Source of the DNA: Promethearchaeota archaeon
Lineage (GTDB): Archaea; Asgardarchaeota; Lokiarchaeia; Sigynarchaeales; SOKP01
Direction: 5' to 3'
Length of the DNA: 10,826 bases
Assembly: GCA_016839905.1 (NCBI GenBank)
Contig: JAEOTJ010000057.1
Location: 1-10,826, forward strand
Below are positions 1 to 6,786 of the stretch, piece after piece (within the stretch, counting starts at the first letter, position 1; each line of letters starts with the position of its first letter). Under the pieces are notes generated by a model. It saw only the letters and a list, made by a program, of their open reading frames with translations. It was not told the DNA's origin and searched no databases. The translations under genes and the position numbers were made by a program.

Positions 1-46
1 TAATTATTATAGATATAAAAAAAGTAGTATTATTAAGGGGAGATTT

Positions 47-133
47 ATGGAAAATTATTGAAAATTAACTGTATTGTTAGGATTGGGGCTTTTTATGATT
101 GCTTTAAATATTTTTAATAGAAATTTATATTAA
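47..133 (+). other. Possible tiny membrane-protein reading frame interrupted by an in-frame TGA
   Basis: An ATG at 47 follows a purine-rich, Shine-Dalgarno-like stretch (AAGGGGAGA, 35-43). It reads only MENY before a TGA at 59-61. In the same frame the sequence then stays open to a TAA at 131-133 and encodes a hydrophobic stretch (KLTVLLGLGLF, then MIALNIF) that would suit one membrane helix, ending NRNLY. The stop overlaps the converging amidase stop. It could be chance in AT-rich DNA, a decayed small gene, a sequencing error, or a read-through or selenocysteine codon. No downstream recoding element can be assigned. Nothing else is visible in 1-129. Confidence 0.2.
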
Positions 134-1611
134 TTAAGACTTGGTCTTTTATCTTGCCATGGGGCTACTTCCTCAAAAGCCTGTGATACTTGAAGCACGG
201 AGACCTCACCAAACCTTTTACCTACGATTTGCATTCCGATAGGTAATCCATCGCTCGACCAACCGCAAGGAATTGATGCTGCGGGATGGCCACTCAGATT
301 GAAAGGGTATGTATATGACATCCATTCACTAAGACCTACCATTTTTCCATCGATTTTAAACCTATCAAAAATGGATTTCCCTAATTCAACAGCTGGGCAT
401 GCAGTTGTTGGAGTAATTAAAATATCATAGTTTTTAAAATGTTGAGCCACATTCTCATTCATCATTTCTATTTGAATGTCCGTTACTTTTATCTCTTTAG
501 CACCGAAATGAAATCCTAATTCAACCATTTGAGCTAAAGTGGGTTCAATTTTATCTTTCCATTCATTTAAAAGGCGTGCTCCTTCTAATACACGAGAAAA
601 AGTTGTAGACCAGAGAATCCCTAAAAGCATGAATGGATCTTTTATTCGAGGTCGTTTTATTCCAAAAAGAGTTCTTTTTGAATTCTTAAGATCAATTGAA
701 CTACTTTCTTCAATATCCCAATCAAATTTCTCGAGTTTTTCAATACCTTTCATTACACATTTTCTAACTTCAGGATCAAGAGTTTTTGCAATCCCTAAAT
801 TTAACGCATACCCAATTTTTAACTTTTTAGGGATTTCTTTAAGCTTCTCAAGGAAGCTATAGTTTGGTTTTGGAATAGAATATTTATCTGAATCATCTTC
901 ACCTACTAATATATCTAACATTAAGGCTGCGTCCTTTACATATCTTACGATGGGCCCTTCCTGGCTGATGGTTGAGATTGTACCTCCAAATTTTGCAAAT
1001 GTATGAGGAATTCGCCCAAGATTGGGTTTAATTCCATAAGTACCACAAAAAGAGCTTGGAATTCTAATGGAACCTCCTCCATCTCCTCCAAGAGCTAAAG
1101 GGCCTAATCCAGAGACTACAGCTGCTGCGGCTCCACCACTTGAACCTCCTGGTGTCCTTTTTAAATTCCAAGGATTCAATGTTGGCCCAAATATCAAATT
1201 ATCCGTGAATGGGGCATATCCAAATGGCGGAAGGTTGGTTTTTCCCAAAAAGACTGAGCCCGCTTCCCGTAATCTTTTGACTGGTATACCATCCTCAGTA
1301 GGGACATAATTTTCAGTTATCTTACAGCCAAAAGTAGTCCTAATATCTTTAGTTTCTACTTCATCCTTAATAGAAACAGGAACTCCGTGCAATATACTTA
1401 ATTTTTCCCCCTTTTTCACCATATCATCTGCTTTTTTAGCCATTTCTCTCGCTAAATCAAAAGTAGTAGTACAATAAGCGTTGATTATTGGATTTATCTT
1501 CTCTATTCTTTCAATAATAATTTCAGTAATTTCTGATGAAGATAATTCTTGAGTTTTAATTTTTTCTGCCATATCACAAGCAGACATAAAGCAAATTTCT
1601 TCTTTATTCAT
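130..1611 (-). CDS. Amidase-signature family hydrolase (FAAH/GatA-like), 493 aa
   Basis: This is a complete amidase-signature enzyme, which hydrolyses carboxylic amide bonds. The family's Ser-cisSer-Lys triad is visible: Lys82 in VSIKDE, cis-Ser157 in TPGGSSGGAAAA, and nucleophile Ser181 in GGGSIRIPSS. The 24-residue gap between the two serines is the same as in fatty acid amide hydrolase. The C-terminal GLPIGMQIVGKRFGE segment and the length are typical of the family. The form GGDGGGSIRIPSSFCGTYGIKP resembles FAAH-type and general amidases more than classical GatA (GSDTGGS), and no GatB or GatC lies nearby, so a role in tRNA amidation is unlikely. The substrate cannot be told. There is no signal peptide or clear N-terminal membrane segment, so it is probably cytoplasmic. 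The ATG at 1609-1611 is preceded on the minus strand by a weak GATGGA element. It is transcribed divergently from the GH37-like gene and is probably monocistronic. Confidence 0.93.
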   Translation of the reverse strand: MNKEEICFMSACDMAEKIKTQELSSSEITEIIIERIEKINPIINAYCTTTFDLAREMAKKADDMVKKGEKLSILHGVPVSIKDEVETKDIRTTFGCKITENYVPTEDGIPVKRLREAGSVFLGKTNLPPFGYAPFTDNLIFGPTLNPWNLKRTPGGSSGGAAAAVVSGLGPLALGGDGGGSIRIPSSFCGTYGIKPNLGRIPHTFAKFGGTISTISQEGPIVRYVKDAALMLDILVGEDDSDKYSIPKPNYSFLEKLKEIPKKLKIGYALNLGIAKTLDPEVRKCVMKGIEKLEKFDWDIEESSSIDLKNSKRTLFGIKRPRIKDPFMLLGILWSTTFSRVLEGARLLNEWKDKIEPTLAQMVELGFHFGAKEIKVTDIQIEMMNENVAQHFKNYDILITPTTACPAVELGKSIFDRFKIDGKMVGLSEWMSYTYPFNLSGHPAASIPCGWSSDGLPIGMQIVGKRFGEVSVLQVSQAFEEVAPWQDKRPSLN

Positions 1612-1680
1612 ATTTTTCCATCTAAATTTTATTTATATTGATATTTATCTTATTTTTATTTAAACATTAATCCTTAATAA

Positions 1681-3264
1681 ATGAGAATTATAAATAATAT
1701 TTATATGAAAATTGAGACACCGAGTGAAAAAATTAATAAAACTTCCAAATATATTTCAAGTTATTGGGGTGAATTAATTAATAATCCTAATAAATCACAT
1801 GAAAATTTTCCTGTCTCTAATCCTTATGTAAGTCCCTCGAAAAAATTTAATGCTCTTTTTTACTGGGATAACTATTTTGTGATTTTAGGTTTAATGATTG
1901 AAGATAGATATAATTTAGCTAAAGGATCGGTTGAAAATTTTATTGATGAGATAAATCATTTAGGATTTATTCCTAATTATAATGGTCCAAATTGGATTTC
2001 TAAAACCAGATCCCAACCGCCTTTTTTCTGCATGATGGTTTATGAAATATTTTGTCATAATGATGAAAAAGAATTATTAAAATCCTTTATTGAACCTTTA
2101 AAGAGAGAATATCAATATTGGACAAGTCCTCCAAAATTATATAAATTGGGGTTATCTCGATATTATGACTCTAGTTTTTGGTCAAAATTACAACCTTATT
2201 CTACAATTGCAGAATCAGGATGGGATATTACAAACCGCTTTCGTAATATCAAAAAGAGTTTACCAATTGATTTAAACACATTATTATTCTTATATGAAAA
2301 GAATATCCCTCGATTTATGAAGATTCTAAATGTTCTTGATAGTAAGAAAGAAAAGGATTGGCAAGAGTTAAGGGATCAAAGATTAAAAATAATAAATAAA
2401 TATATGTGGGATAAAAATCGAAATTATTATTATGATTATTCTATTAAAAAGAAGCAAGTCGAAAGATCCTCAAGTTTAGCAGGATTTTTTCCCGTATGGA
2501 GTAGATTAGTAAAAGATGAAAAAGTTCATTCGTGTGTAGAAAAACTCTTAGAATTTCTAGAACCTGGAGGATTTGTAACTACTCTAGATAATAAATTTGA
2601 TGGTTTCTGGAAACCTTTAAGTCTTTTAGGATTACAATGGTGTTATCCTATCGGTTGGGCACCATTACAATGGATTGCTAATAAAGGACTTTGTAATTAC
2701 AATTATGATAAATTGGCATCAAAAGCATCATTGAGATTTATTGAGATGATCTCAGATATTTTTATAAAAAAAGGAGCTATTTTTGAAAAATTTAATGTTA
2801 TTGAAAAATCAATTAATCTAAAATCTCATTATAAAATGCATGCAGGTTTTGGTTGGACTAATAGTATTTTCCAAACCTTATTAGTTAGAATTATTTTAGG
2901 TATTGAACCTTTATTTAATCACAGAGTAAGATTCTCTCCCCGAATACCTCCTTCTTGGCAAAATCAATCTATAAATGCTTCATTTAAGAATTATCCTAAA
3001 TTAGGTTTAGATTTAACTTTAACAATAGATTATAAAGAGGATAATAAAGTAAAATATCAAATTGAATTGAATGAATCTTATAATTTTAAATTACAATTTT
3101 ACAAGAATATTGAGGAAAAATTCGATTCAATAATGATCAATGATGAGGAAAGAATAGGAGATTTTGATATCCAAAAACAAGAGAATAAAATTGAAAAAAA
3201 AATAATTGCAATCTCCAAAAATGATATTGTTTTAAAAAATGGGCAGAATTTTATTCTTTTTTAA
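1681..3264 (+). CDS. GH37 trehalase-like glycoside hydrolase with altered signatures, 527 aa
   Basis: The core carries the ordered landmarks of GH37 (alpha,alpha-trehalase) alpha/alpha-barrel enzymes: FYWDNYF (60-66), KTRSQPPFF (108-116), ESGWDITNRF (178-187), QWCYPIGWAP (319-328), FEKFNV (368-373) and GFGWTNSIF (389-397). By family analogy Asp182 would be the acid and Glu369 the base. Several deviations are clear. The PGGRF part of the first trehalase signature reads PSKKF, so its arginine is Lys55. The QWDxP signature reads QWCYP, with Cys321 in place of Asp. The glycine-rich loop normally found between EKYD and GFGWTN is absent. After about residue 415 comes a beta-rich C-terminal region (RFSPRIPPSW onward) resembling the end domains of related alpha/alpha-barrel glycosidases. 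It is therefore a glucosidase-like enzyme, but trehalose as substrate is uncertain. There is no signal peptide, so it is probably intracellular. The ATG at 1681 has no Shine-Dalgarno site, and ATG 1705 (Met9) is an alternative start. Codon use is very AT-rich. Confidence 0.82.
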   Translation: MRIINNIYMKIETPSEKINKTSKYISSYWGELINNPNKSHENFPVSNPYVSPSKKFNALFYWDNYFVILGLMIEDRYNLAKGSVENFIDEINHLGFIPNYNGPNWISKTRSQPPFFCMMVYEIFCHNDEKELLKSFIEPLKREYQYWTSPPKLYKLGLSRYYDSSFWSKLQPYSTIAESGWDITNRFRNIKKSLPIDLNTLLFLYEKNIPRFMKILNVLDSKKEKDWQELRDQRLKIINKYMWDKNRNYYYDYSIKKKQVERSSSLAGFFPVWSRLVKDEKVHSCVEKLLEFLEPGGFVTTLDNKFDGFWKPLSLLGLQWCYPIGWAPLQWIANKGLCNYNYDKLASKASLRFIEMISDIFIKKGAIFEKFNVIEKSINLKSHYKMHAGFGWTNSIFQTLLVRIILGIEPLFNHRVRFSPRIPPSWQNQSINASFKNYPKLGLDLTLTIDYKEDNKVKYQIELNESYNFKLQFYKNIEEKFDSIMINDEERIGDFDIQKQENKIEKKIIAISKNDIVLKNGQNFILF

Positions 3265-3355
3265 TCAAAAGGATTCATAATTAATCGACAAAAAAGGATA
3301 ATTTTAATTTTATAACAATACTACTAATACGTAATCACCAATAGTTTAATACTAA

Positions 3356-3366
3356 TTATATAAAAA
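3356..3366 (+). promoter_or_regulatory. Candidate TATA box for the methyltransferase operon
   Basis: TTATATAAAAA is centred about 35 nt before the ATG at 3396. Archaeal transcription usually starts about 25 nt after the TATA centre, so the leader would be only a few nucleotides. This fits the lack of a Shine-Dalgarno site before that ATG. The surrounding DNA is so AT-rich that chance matches are likely. Confidence 0.4.
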
Positions 3367-3395
3367 AAAAAAATTTAAGAGTATATTATTTAAAA

Positions 3396-4283
3396 ATGAT
3401 TGATAAATGGAAAGAATATATTTCACAACTAGAGAAAATTGAAGGTAAAAAATCTTGGGATTACATTTATCCGATAACTGATGAAGTGGTTGATGCGAAA
3501 GTTTCAGCTCAGGATGCAAGTAAAATAAAAGTGGAGAAATCATTGATTTCAAAATCGTTAGAATGGGATTGGAAAATTGTTATGGATTTTGGATGTGGAA
3601 TTGGGGCTCAATTTCCCTTATTCAATAATGAAACAAATAAAGATAAATTCTTAATTGGTGTTGACCCTGATGAATCAAGAATTATTAAGGCCTCTAAATA
3701 TGCTTCTAAAACATTAAAAAATATTAATTATAAACTGATTCATGGCGGAATTAATGTTTTAGAAAAAGCACCTTCTGGATTGACTTGTGATTATATTACG
3801 TGTATTCAAGTTCTTGGTCATATATCAAAGAGAATGATTAATCGGATTTTGAATGGATTTTATAAAATACTTAGCCCTAAAGGACGATGTACTATCGCCT
3901 TTCCAATAATTGGAGAAGACTTTAAGAATAATGTCGATGCTTTAGGATGGGATGGAAGTACAGATTTTAATCATCTTGTAGATTTTAATTTTTCTCCAGG
4001 AGAAAAGGGTTATCGAAAATTAGTTAGTTTGGAAGTTTTTAATAAAAAGGCTAATAAACCTAGAGAAAAACTTCTTCCCGTTCGATGTTTTTTAATAAAA
4101 AATTTTCCTGATGCTAATAAGATTAAAACACCCTTTGAGTTAAATAAAGTTCCAGAAACCGTGGCAAATTATATCAATGATAAATTTTCTGTGGAAAAAG
4201 CTATCATCTATTCAATTCATGTGGATGACAAAAATAAGATATTTCCTATTGGTGACATGATGATTTATCTAAAAAAAAAATAA
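3396..4283 (+). CDS. Class I SAM-dependent methyltransferase, 295 aa
   Basis: A Rossmann-fold methyltransferase. Motif I, which binds S-adenosylmethionine, is VMDFGCGIG (62-70). The acidic end of strand 2 is GVDPDESRI (88-96, Asp90 or Asp92). The motif after strand 4 is CDYITCIQVLGHISK (131-145), and the post-motif strand is LSPKGRCTIAFP (159-170). An N-terminal segment of about 50 residues, including WDYIYPITDE, and a C-terminal region from about residue 175 probably form the substrate side, but neither identifies the acceptor. It resembles small-molecule or lipid methyltransferases only in a general way. No membrane segment is seen. The start has no Shine-Dalgarno site and is consistent with a leaderless or near-leaderless transcript. 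The stop lies 11 nt before the next start, so it is very likely co-transcribed with the two membrane paralogs downstream. Confidence 0.88.
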   Translation: MIDKWKEYISQLEKIEGKKSWDYIYPITDEVVDAKVSAQDASKIKVEKSLISKSLEWDWKIVMDFGCGIGAQFPLFNNETNKDKFLIGVDPDESRIIKASKYASKTLKNINYKLIHGGINVLEKAPSGLTCDYITCIQVLGHISKRMINRILNGFYKILSPKGRCTIAFPIIGEDFKNNVDALGWDGSTDFNHLVDFNFSPGEKGYRKLVSLEVFNKKANKPREKLLPVRCFLIKNFPDANKIKTPFELNKVPETVANYINDKFSVEKAIIYSIHVDDKNKIFPIGDMMIYLKKK

Positions 4284-4285
4284 AA

Positions 4286-4291
4286 TGAGGT
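4286..4291 (+). promoter_or_regulatory. Shine-Dalgarno site for the first membrane paralog
   Basis: TGAGGT lies three nucleotides before the ATG at 4295, in the 11-nt gap after the methyltransferase stop. It matches the archaeal 16S anti-Shine-Dalgarno sequence and supports internal translation from a polycistronic message. Confidence 0.6.
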
Positions 4292-4294
4292 ATA

Positions 4295-5062
4295 ATGGCA
4301 GGTTTAGAAGATATTTTCAACATGGAAATGATACTTTTTGATATTGTACTTCCAATAGTCCTATTCATTGGAGCTTTTGCAATTCAAGAAATAAGACAGA
4401 GAGGAAGAAGGAAGAAATTTGAAGCGGTCTTTGGGAAGGCTACCAAAGAACATGAAAATATTTTGGTAATCGTACCGCTCTGGAGAGTAAAAGATGCTTC
4501 TCGTGATGAAGTACGCTTTGTGAGGGAATTATTAGATGGTTCAGAAGAGAAATATTTTGGACCAGATGATCTAATGGCATTTGATGATCTAGAATCAACT
4601 TCAATGACCACATCCATTTTCGAGGAGTTCTATTCCAAGCCCTTTGAATATTTAATGGATAATGATGAGAGCTTAAACGTGGATGATAAATGTATAATCA
4701 TGCTTGGAGGTCCAAATACAAATTCAAGAGTTAAAACAATCTTAGACAAGACAAAAAAAGATTTATTTGAATTTAAATATGAATCCAACGAATTTGGAAT
4801 TACTGATGTTCGAGATGATAAATATTATGATTGTACTGGTGAATGGGAATATGGTGTTATACTCCGACTTCCAAATGGAAAAAAAGGTTATTATTTTATT
4901 CTCGCAGGACTAAGTTCGATTGGAACCCACGCAGCAGCAAAATATTTCAAAAATCACTGGGAAGATTTAAAGAAAGCTAAACCGGATATGGGCATATTAC
5001 TTCGCATGCCTCGTGGAGACCCCTCAAGTTATGTAATGGTAAAAGAATATGGATTAAAATAA
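4295..5062 (+). CDS. Single-pass membrane protein of unrecognised family, paralog A, 255 aa
   Basis: I cannot name this family. A hydrophobic segment at residues 12-30 (MILFDIVLPIVLFIGAFAI) is followed by a basic stretch (RQRGRRKK), which suggests an N-terminal anchor with the rest of the protein in the cytoplasm. The soluble part alternates predicted strands and helices. Landmarks shared with the next gene are FGK..KEHEN (46-55), a strand ending VPLW (60-63), LLDGS (79-83), GGPNTNSR (138-145), YYDCTGEWEYG (177-187), LAGLSSIGTHAAA (203-215) and LRMPRG (236-241). The GGPxxN loop and the AGxxxxGTHAA turn look like ligand- or phosphate-binding loops of an alpha/beta fold, but this is inference. 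The gene sits 11 nt after the methyltransferase and 21 nt before its paralog, so it is almost certainly in one operon with both. It could be a sensor or an enzyme acting at the membrane surface. Confidence 0.85.
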   Translation: MAGLEDIFNMEMILFDIVLPIVLFIGAFAIQEIRQRGRRKKFEAVFGKATKEHENILVIVPLWRVKDASRDEVRFVRELLDGSEEKYFGPDDLMAFDDLESTSMTTSIFEEFYSKPFEYLMDNDESLNVDDKCIIMLGGPNTNSRVKTILDKTKKDLFEFKYESNEFGITDVRDDKYYDCTGEWEYGVILRLPNGKKGYYFILAGLSSIGTHAAAKYFKNHWEDLKKAKPDMGILLRMPRGDPSSYVMVKEYGLK

Positions 5063-5071
5063 GAAAACACA

Positions 5072-5078
5072 AGAGGAA
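5072..5078 (+). promoter_or_regulatory. Shine-Dalgarno site for the second membrane paralog
   Basis: AGAGGAA lies about five nucleotides before the ATG at 5084, in the 21-nt gap between the paralogs. It supports the chosen start. Confidence 0.55.
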
Positions 5079-5083
5079 GAAAA

Positions 5084-5884
5084 ATGTCTAATGGTATAGA
5101 TTTGATGGATTTTAGCACTTTTTTATTTAGTATAGGGATACCTATATTATCATTTGCTTTAGGTTGGTTAATTCCAAAAATAAAACACTTCTTTAAATTC
5201 AGGGATTTTAAAAAAGTGTTTGGAAAAGTTGCTGTAAATCATGAAAATTTAGTGGTTGCAGTACCTTTCTGGAAAGTATTAGATGCTCCAGTAGATACTA
5301 TTCGTTTTCGTAAAAAATTATTAGATGGCTCGTTTCATGAAGCATATGGTCCAACTGAAACTATTGCGGTGGCAGATTTAGGTGCAATTATAGAATTTGA
5401 AGCCTTAGTCTCTAATTTTCATCCAAGACCTCCAAGTTACATGCTTGATGTTGATAAAGCAATCGATATTGAAAATAAAACGATAATTGCAATAGGCTCT
5501 CCTGTCGCAAATGTAAGAACTACAAATTTCCTTAAATTATCGTCACAATCCTTTTTGGACTTCTTTTGGCAAGAGGAATCGGCGGAACATCCCGCGAGAT
5601 TAGCAATTCAAGATCTTACAGCGGATCATATTTATGATTGTTCTGGAGATGTGGAATATAGCATGATCCTTAGAATGGAAAATTGGCTTTCTAAAGGAGC
5701 TTACCTTTTTATTATTGCAGGTCCTCATGCTGAAGGCACTCATGCAGCAGGGATATATTTACGAGAGAATTGGAAAATATTTAAAAAAGCCAAACCGAAC
5801 GCAGCTGTTCTTTTAGGAATGCCTCGTGGTAAGTTTACTGAGTTTCATGTTGAAAAAACCTATGGAATAAATATTAAAAATTAA
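5084..5884 (+). CDS. Single-pass membrane protein of unrecognised family, paralog B, 266 aa
   Basis: This is a tandem paralog of the upstream gene, with the same layout: an N-terminal hydrophobic anchor (residues 11-30, STFLFSIGIPILSFALGWLI), a lysine-rich junction, then an alpha/beta soluble domain. Shared landmarks are FGK..VNHEN (46-55, at the same numbers as in paralog A), VPFW (60-63), LLDGS (79-83), AYGP (87-90), IGSPVANVR (137-145), IYDCSGDVEYS (183-193), IIAGPHAEGTHAAG (210-223) and LGMPRG (244-249). Divergence is marked outside these blocks. An extra segment around residues 160-178 and the change of GGP to GSP suggest the copies have specialised and may act as a heteromer. No function is recognised. 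It is the last clear gene of the operon and is followed by an unused ribosome-binding-like sequence and a T-tract. Confidence 0.85.
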   Translation: MSNGIDLMDFSTFLFSIGIPILSFALGWLIPKIKHFFKFRDFKKVFGKVAVNHENLVVAVPFWKVLDAPVDTIRFRKKLLDGSFHEAYGPTETIAVADLGAIIEFEALVSNFHPRPPSYMLDVDKAIDIENKTIIAIGSPVANVRTTNFLKLSSQSFLDFFWQEESAEHPARLAIQDLTADHIYDCSGDVEYSMILRMENWLSKGAYLFIIAGPHAEGTHAAGIYLRENWKIFKKAKPNAAVLLGMPRGKFTEFHVEKTYGINIKN

Positions 5885-5933
5885 TACGAAAATAAGGAGG
5901 ATTAAGATAATAGAAAAGTTTAATAACTCCTAA

Positions 5934-5957
5934 TTTTATTTTTTTATTTTCCTTTTT
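5934..5957 (+). terminator. Candidate T-tract terminator after the membrane-paralog operon
   Basis: This is a nearly continuous run of T, broken only by a few A and C bases, about 50 nt after the last stop of the operon. No strong GC-rich hairpin precedes it, as is usual for archaeal intrinsic termination at T-rich sequence. Confidence 0.45.
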
Positions 5958-5976
5958 CTGGATTAAGTTTAATTTT

Positions 5977-5990
5977 CGAAATACATATTT
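5977..5990 (+). promoter_or_regulatory. Candidate BRE/TATA element for the crotonase-YjbQ operon
   Basis: CGAAATACATATTT combines a BRE-like CGAAA with a TATA-like core about 30 nt before the ATG at 6015. Initiation about 25 nt after the core would give a leaderless or very short leader, matching the absence of a Shine-Dalgarno site there. Confidence 0.35.
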
Positions 5991-6014
5991 TTTTTCATAT
6001 CTTATTTCTTTTTT

Positions 6015-6767
6015 ATGGTAATTAAAATCGAAAAAAAATATCCCGTTTCTACTATCATCATTGATAATCCTGAAGTAAAAAATGCTATAGATAGTACCTC
6101 CGCAGCTGAACTCGCGGATGCATTCCGAGATTTTGAACAAGATGAACAAGCATTAGTTTCTGTTCTATGGGGTGCTAATGGAACCTTTTGTGCAGGTGCA
6201 AATCTTAAAAGTATTGCAGCAGGGAAAGGAAATCGAATAGATACTAAAGGAGATGGTCCAATGGGACCTTCAAGGATGATGTTATCTAAACCAGTAATAG
6301 CCGCCGTGGCGGGTAATGCGGTTGCAGGTGGGCTTGAACTTGCACTCTGGTGTGATCTAAGAGTAGTTGAATCGAGTGCAATTTTTGGGGTCTTTTGTAG
6401 ACGGTTTGGTGTCCCTTTAATTGATGGAGGTACAGTGAGACTTCCAAGATTGATTGGGTTAAGTAGAGCTATGGATATGATTCTCACGGGACGACCAGTT
6501 ACTGCCGAAGAGGCTTTCTCATGGGGGCTTGCCAATCGTATAGTTCCTAATGGAAAATCAAGAGAAGAAGCAGAAAAGCTAGCAAAAGAAATTGCACAAT
6601 TCCCAAAAATATGCATGCAAAATGATAGATTATCCACATATCAACAATTTGGTATGGACCTTAAAGACGCTATAAAAAATGAGTTTGATTTCGGAGTTAA
6701 GTCTTTAGCAAGTGGAGAATATTTGAAGGGAAGTGTTGCGTTTACCAAGGGAGATGGAAAGCAATGA
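6015..6767 (+). CDS. Crotonase-fold enoyl-CoA hydratase/isomerase family protein, 250 aa
   Basis: A complete crotonase-superfamily enzyme, expected to bind an acyl-CoA and stabilise an enolate. The two oxyanion-hole segments are GTFCAGANL (56-64) and AVAGGLELA (102-110). The helix and strand that follow (WCDLRVVESSAIFG) and the GGTVRLPRLIG segment (138-148) are typical. By alignment to rat mitochondrial enoyl-CoA hydratase, Glu108 takes the place of the first catalytic glutamate (Glu144). The second (Glu164) falls at Cys128 in FGVFCRRFGVP, so classical two-glutamate hydration is doubtful. Similar FCRR...PLIDGG sequences are, as I recall, widespread among bacterial crotonases. The real reaction could be isomerisation, hydrolysis or decarboxylation. 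It ends 19 nt before the YjbQ gene, so the two are probably co-transcribed. Its codon use seems richer in G and C than its neighbours, which would fit transfer from bacteria. This was judged by eye only. Confidence 0.9.
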   Translation: MVIKIEKKYPVSTIIIDNPEVKNAIDSTSAAELADAFRDFEQDEQALVSVLWGANGTFCAGANLKSIAAGKGNRIDTKGDGPMGPSRMMLSKPVIAAVAGNAVAGGLELALWCDLRVVESSAIFGVFCRRFGVPLIDGGTVRLPRLIGLSRAMDMILTGRPVTAEEAFSWGLANRIVPNGKSREEAEKLAKEIAQFPKICMQNDRLSTYQQFGMDLKDAIKNEFDFGVKSLASGEYLKGSVAFTKGDGKQ

Positions 6768-6775
6768 AAATTTTT

Positions 6776-6783
6776 GAGGTGAT
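6776..6783 (+). promoter_or_regulatory. Shine-Dalgarno site for the YjbQ-family gene
   Basis: GAGGTGAT, a long match to the archaeal anti-Shine-Dalgarno sequence, ends three nucleotides before the ATG at 6787 and fixes that start. Confidence 0.7.
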
Positions 6784-6786
6784 ATA

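Noticed and set aside
539..1309. Two plus-strand open frames opposite the amidase
   Set aside because: They are antisense to the conserved amidase motifs, and one gives a proline-rich translation of the glycine-rich signature. They are by-products of the real gene.
130..1611. GatA subunit of Glu-tRNA(Gln) amidotransferase
   Set aside because: The signature is of the general amidase or FAAH type and no gatB or gatC is nearby.
1681..3264. Annotation of the glycosidase simply as trehalase (TreA/TreF)
   Set aside because: Two signature residues and the glycine-rich loop are missing, so substrate identity is not supported by the sequence.
5894..5931. Possible stem pairing AGGAG with CTCCT after paralog B
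   Set aside because: Only five base pairs form, and the flanking bases do not extend the stem, so it is not a credible terminator hairpin or switch.
6002..6637. 211-codon open frame on the minus strand
   Set aside because: It lies opposite the crotonase gene, whose conserved motifs fix the plus strand as coding. The minus-strand translation is Ser/Ala-rich and matches nothing recognisable.
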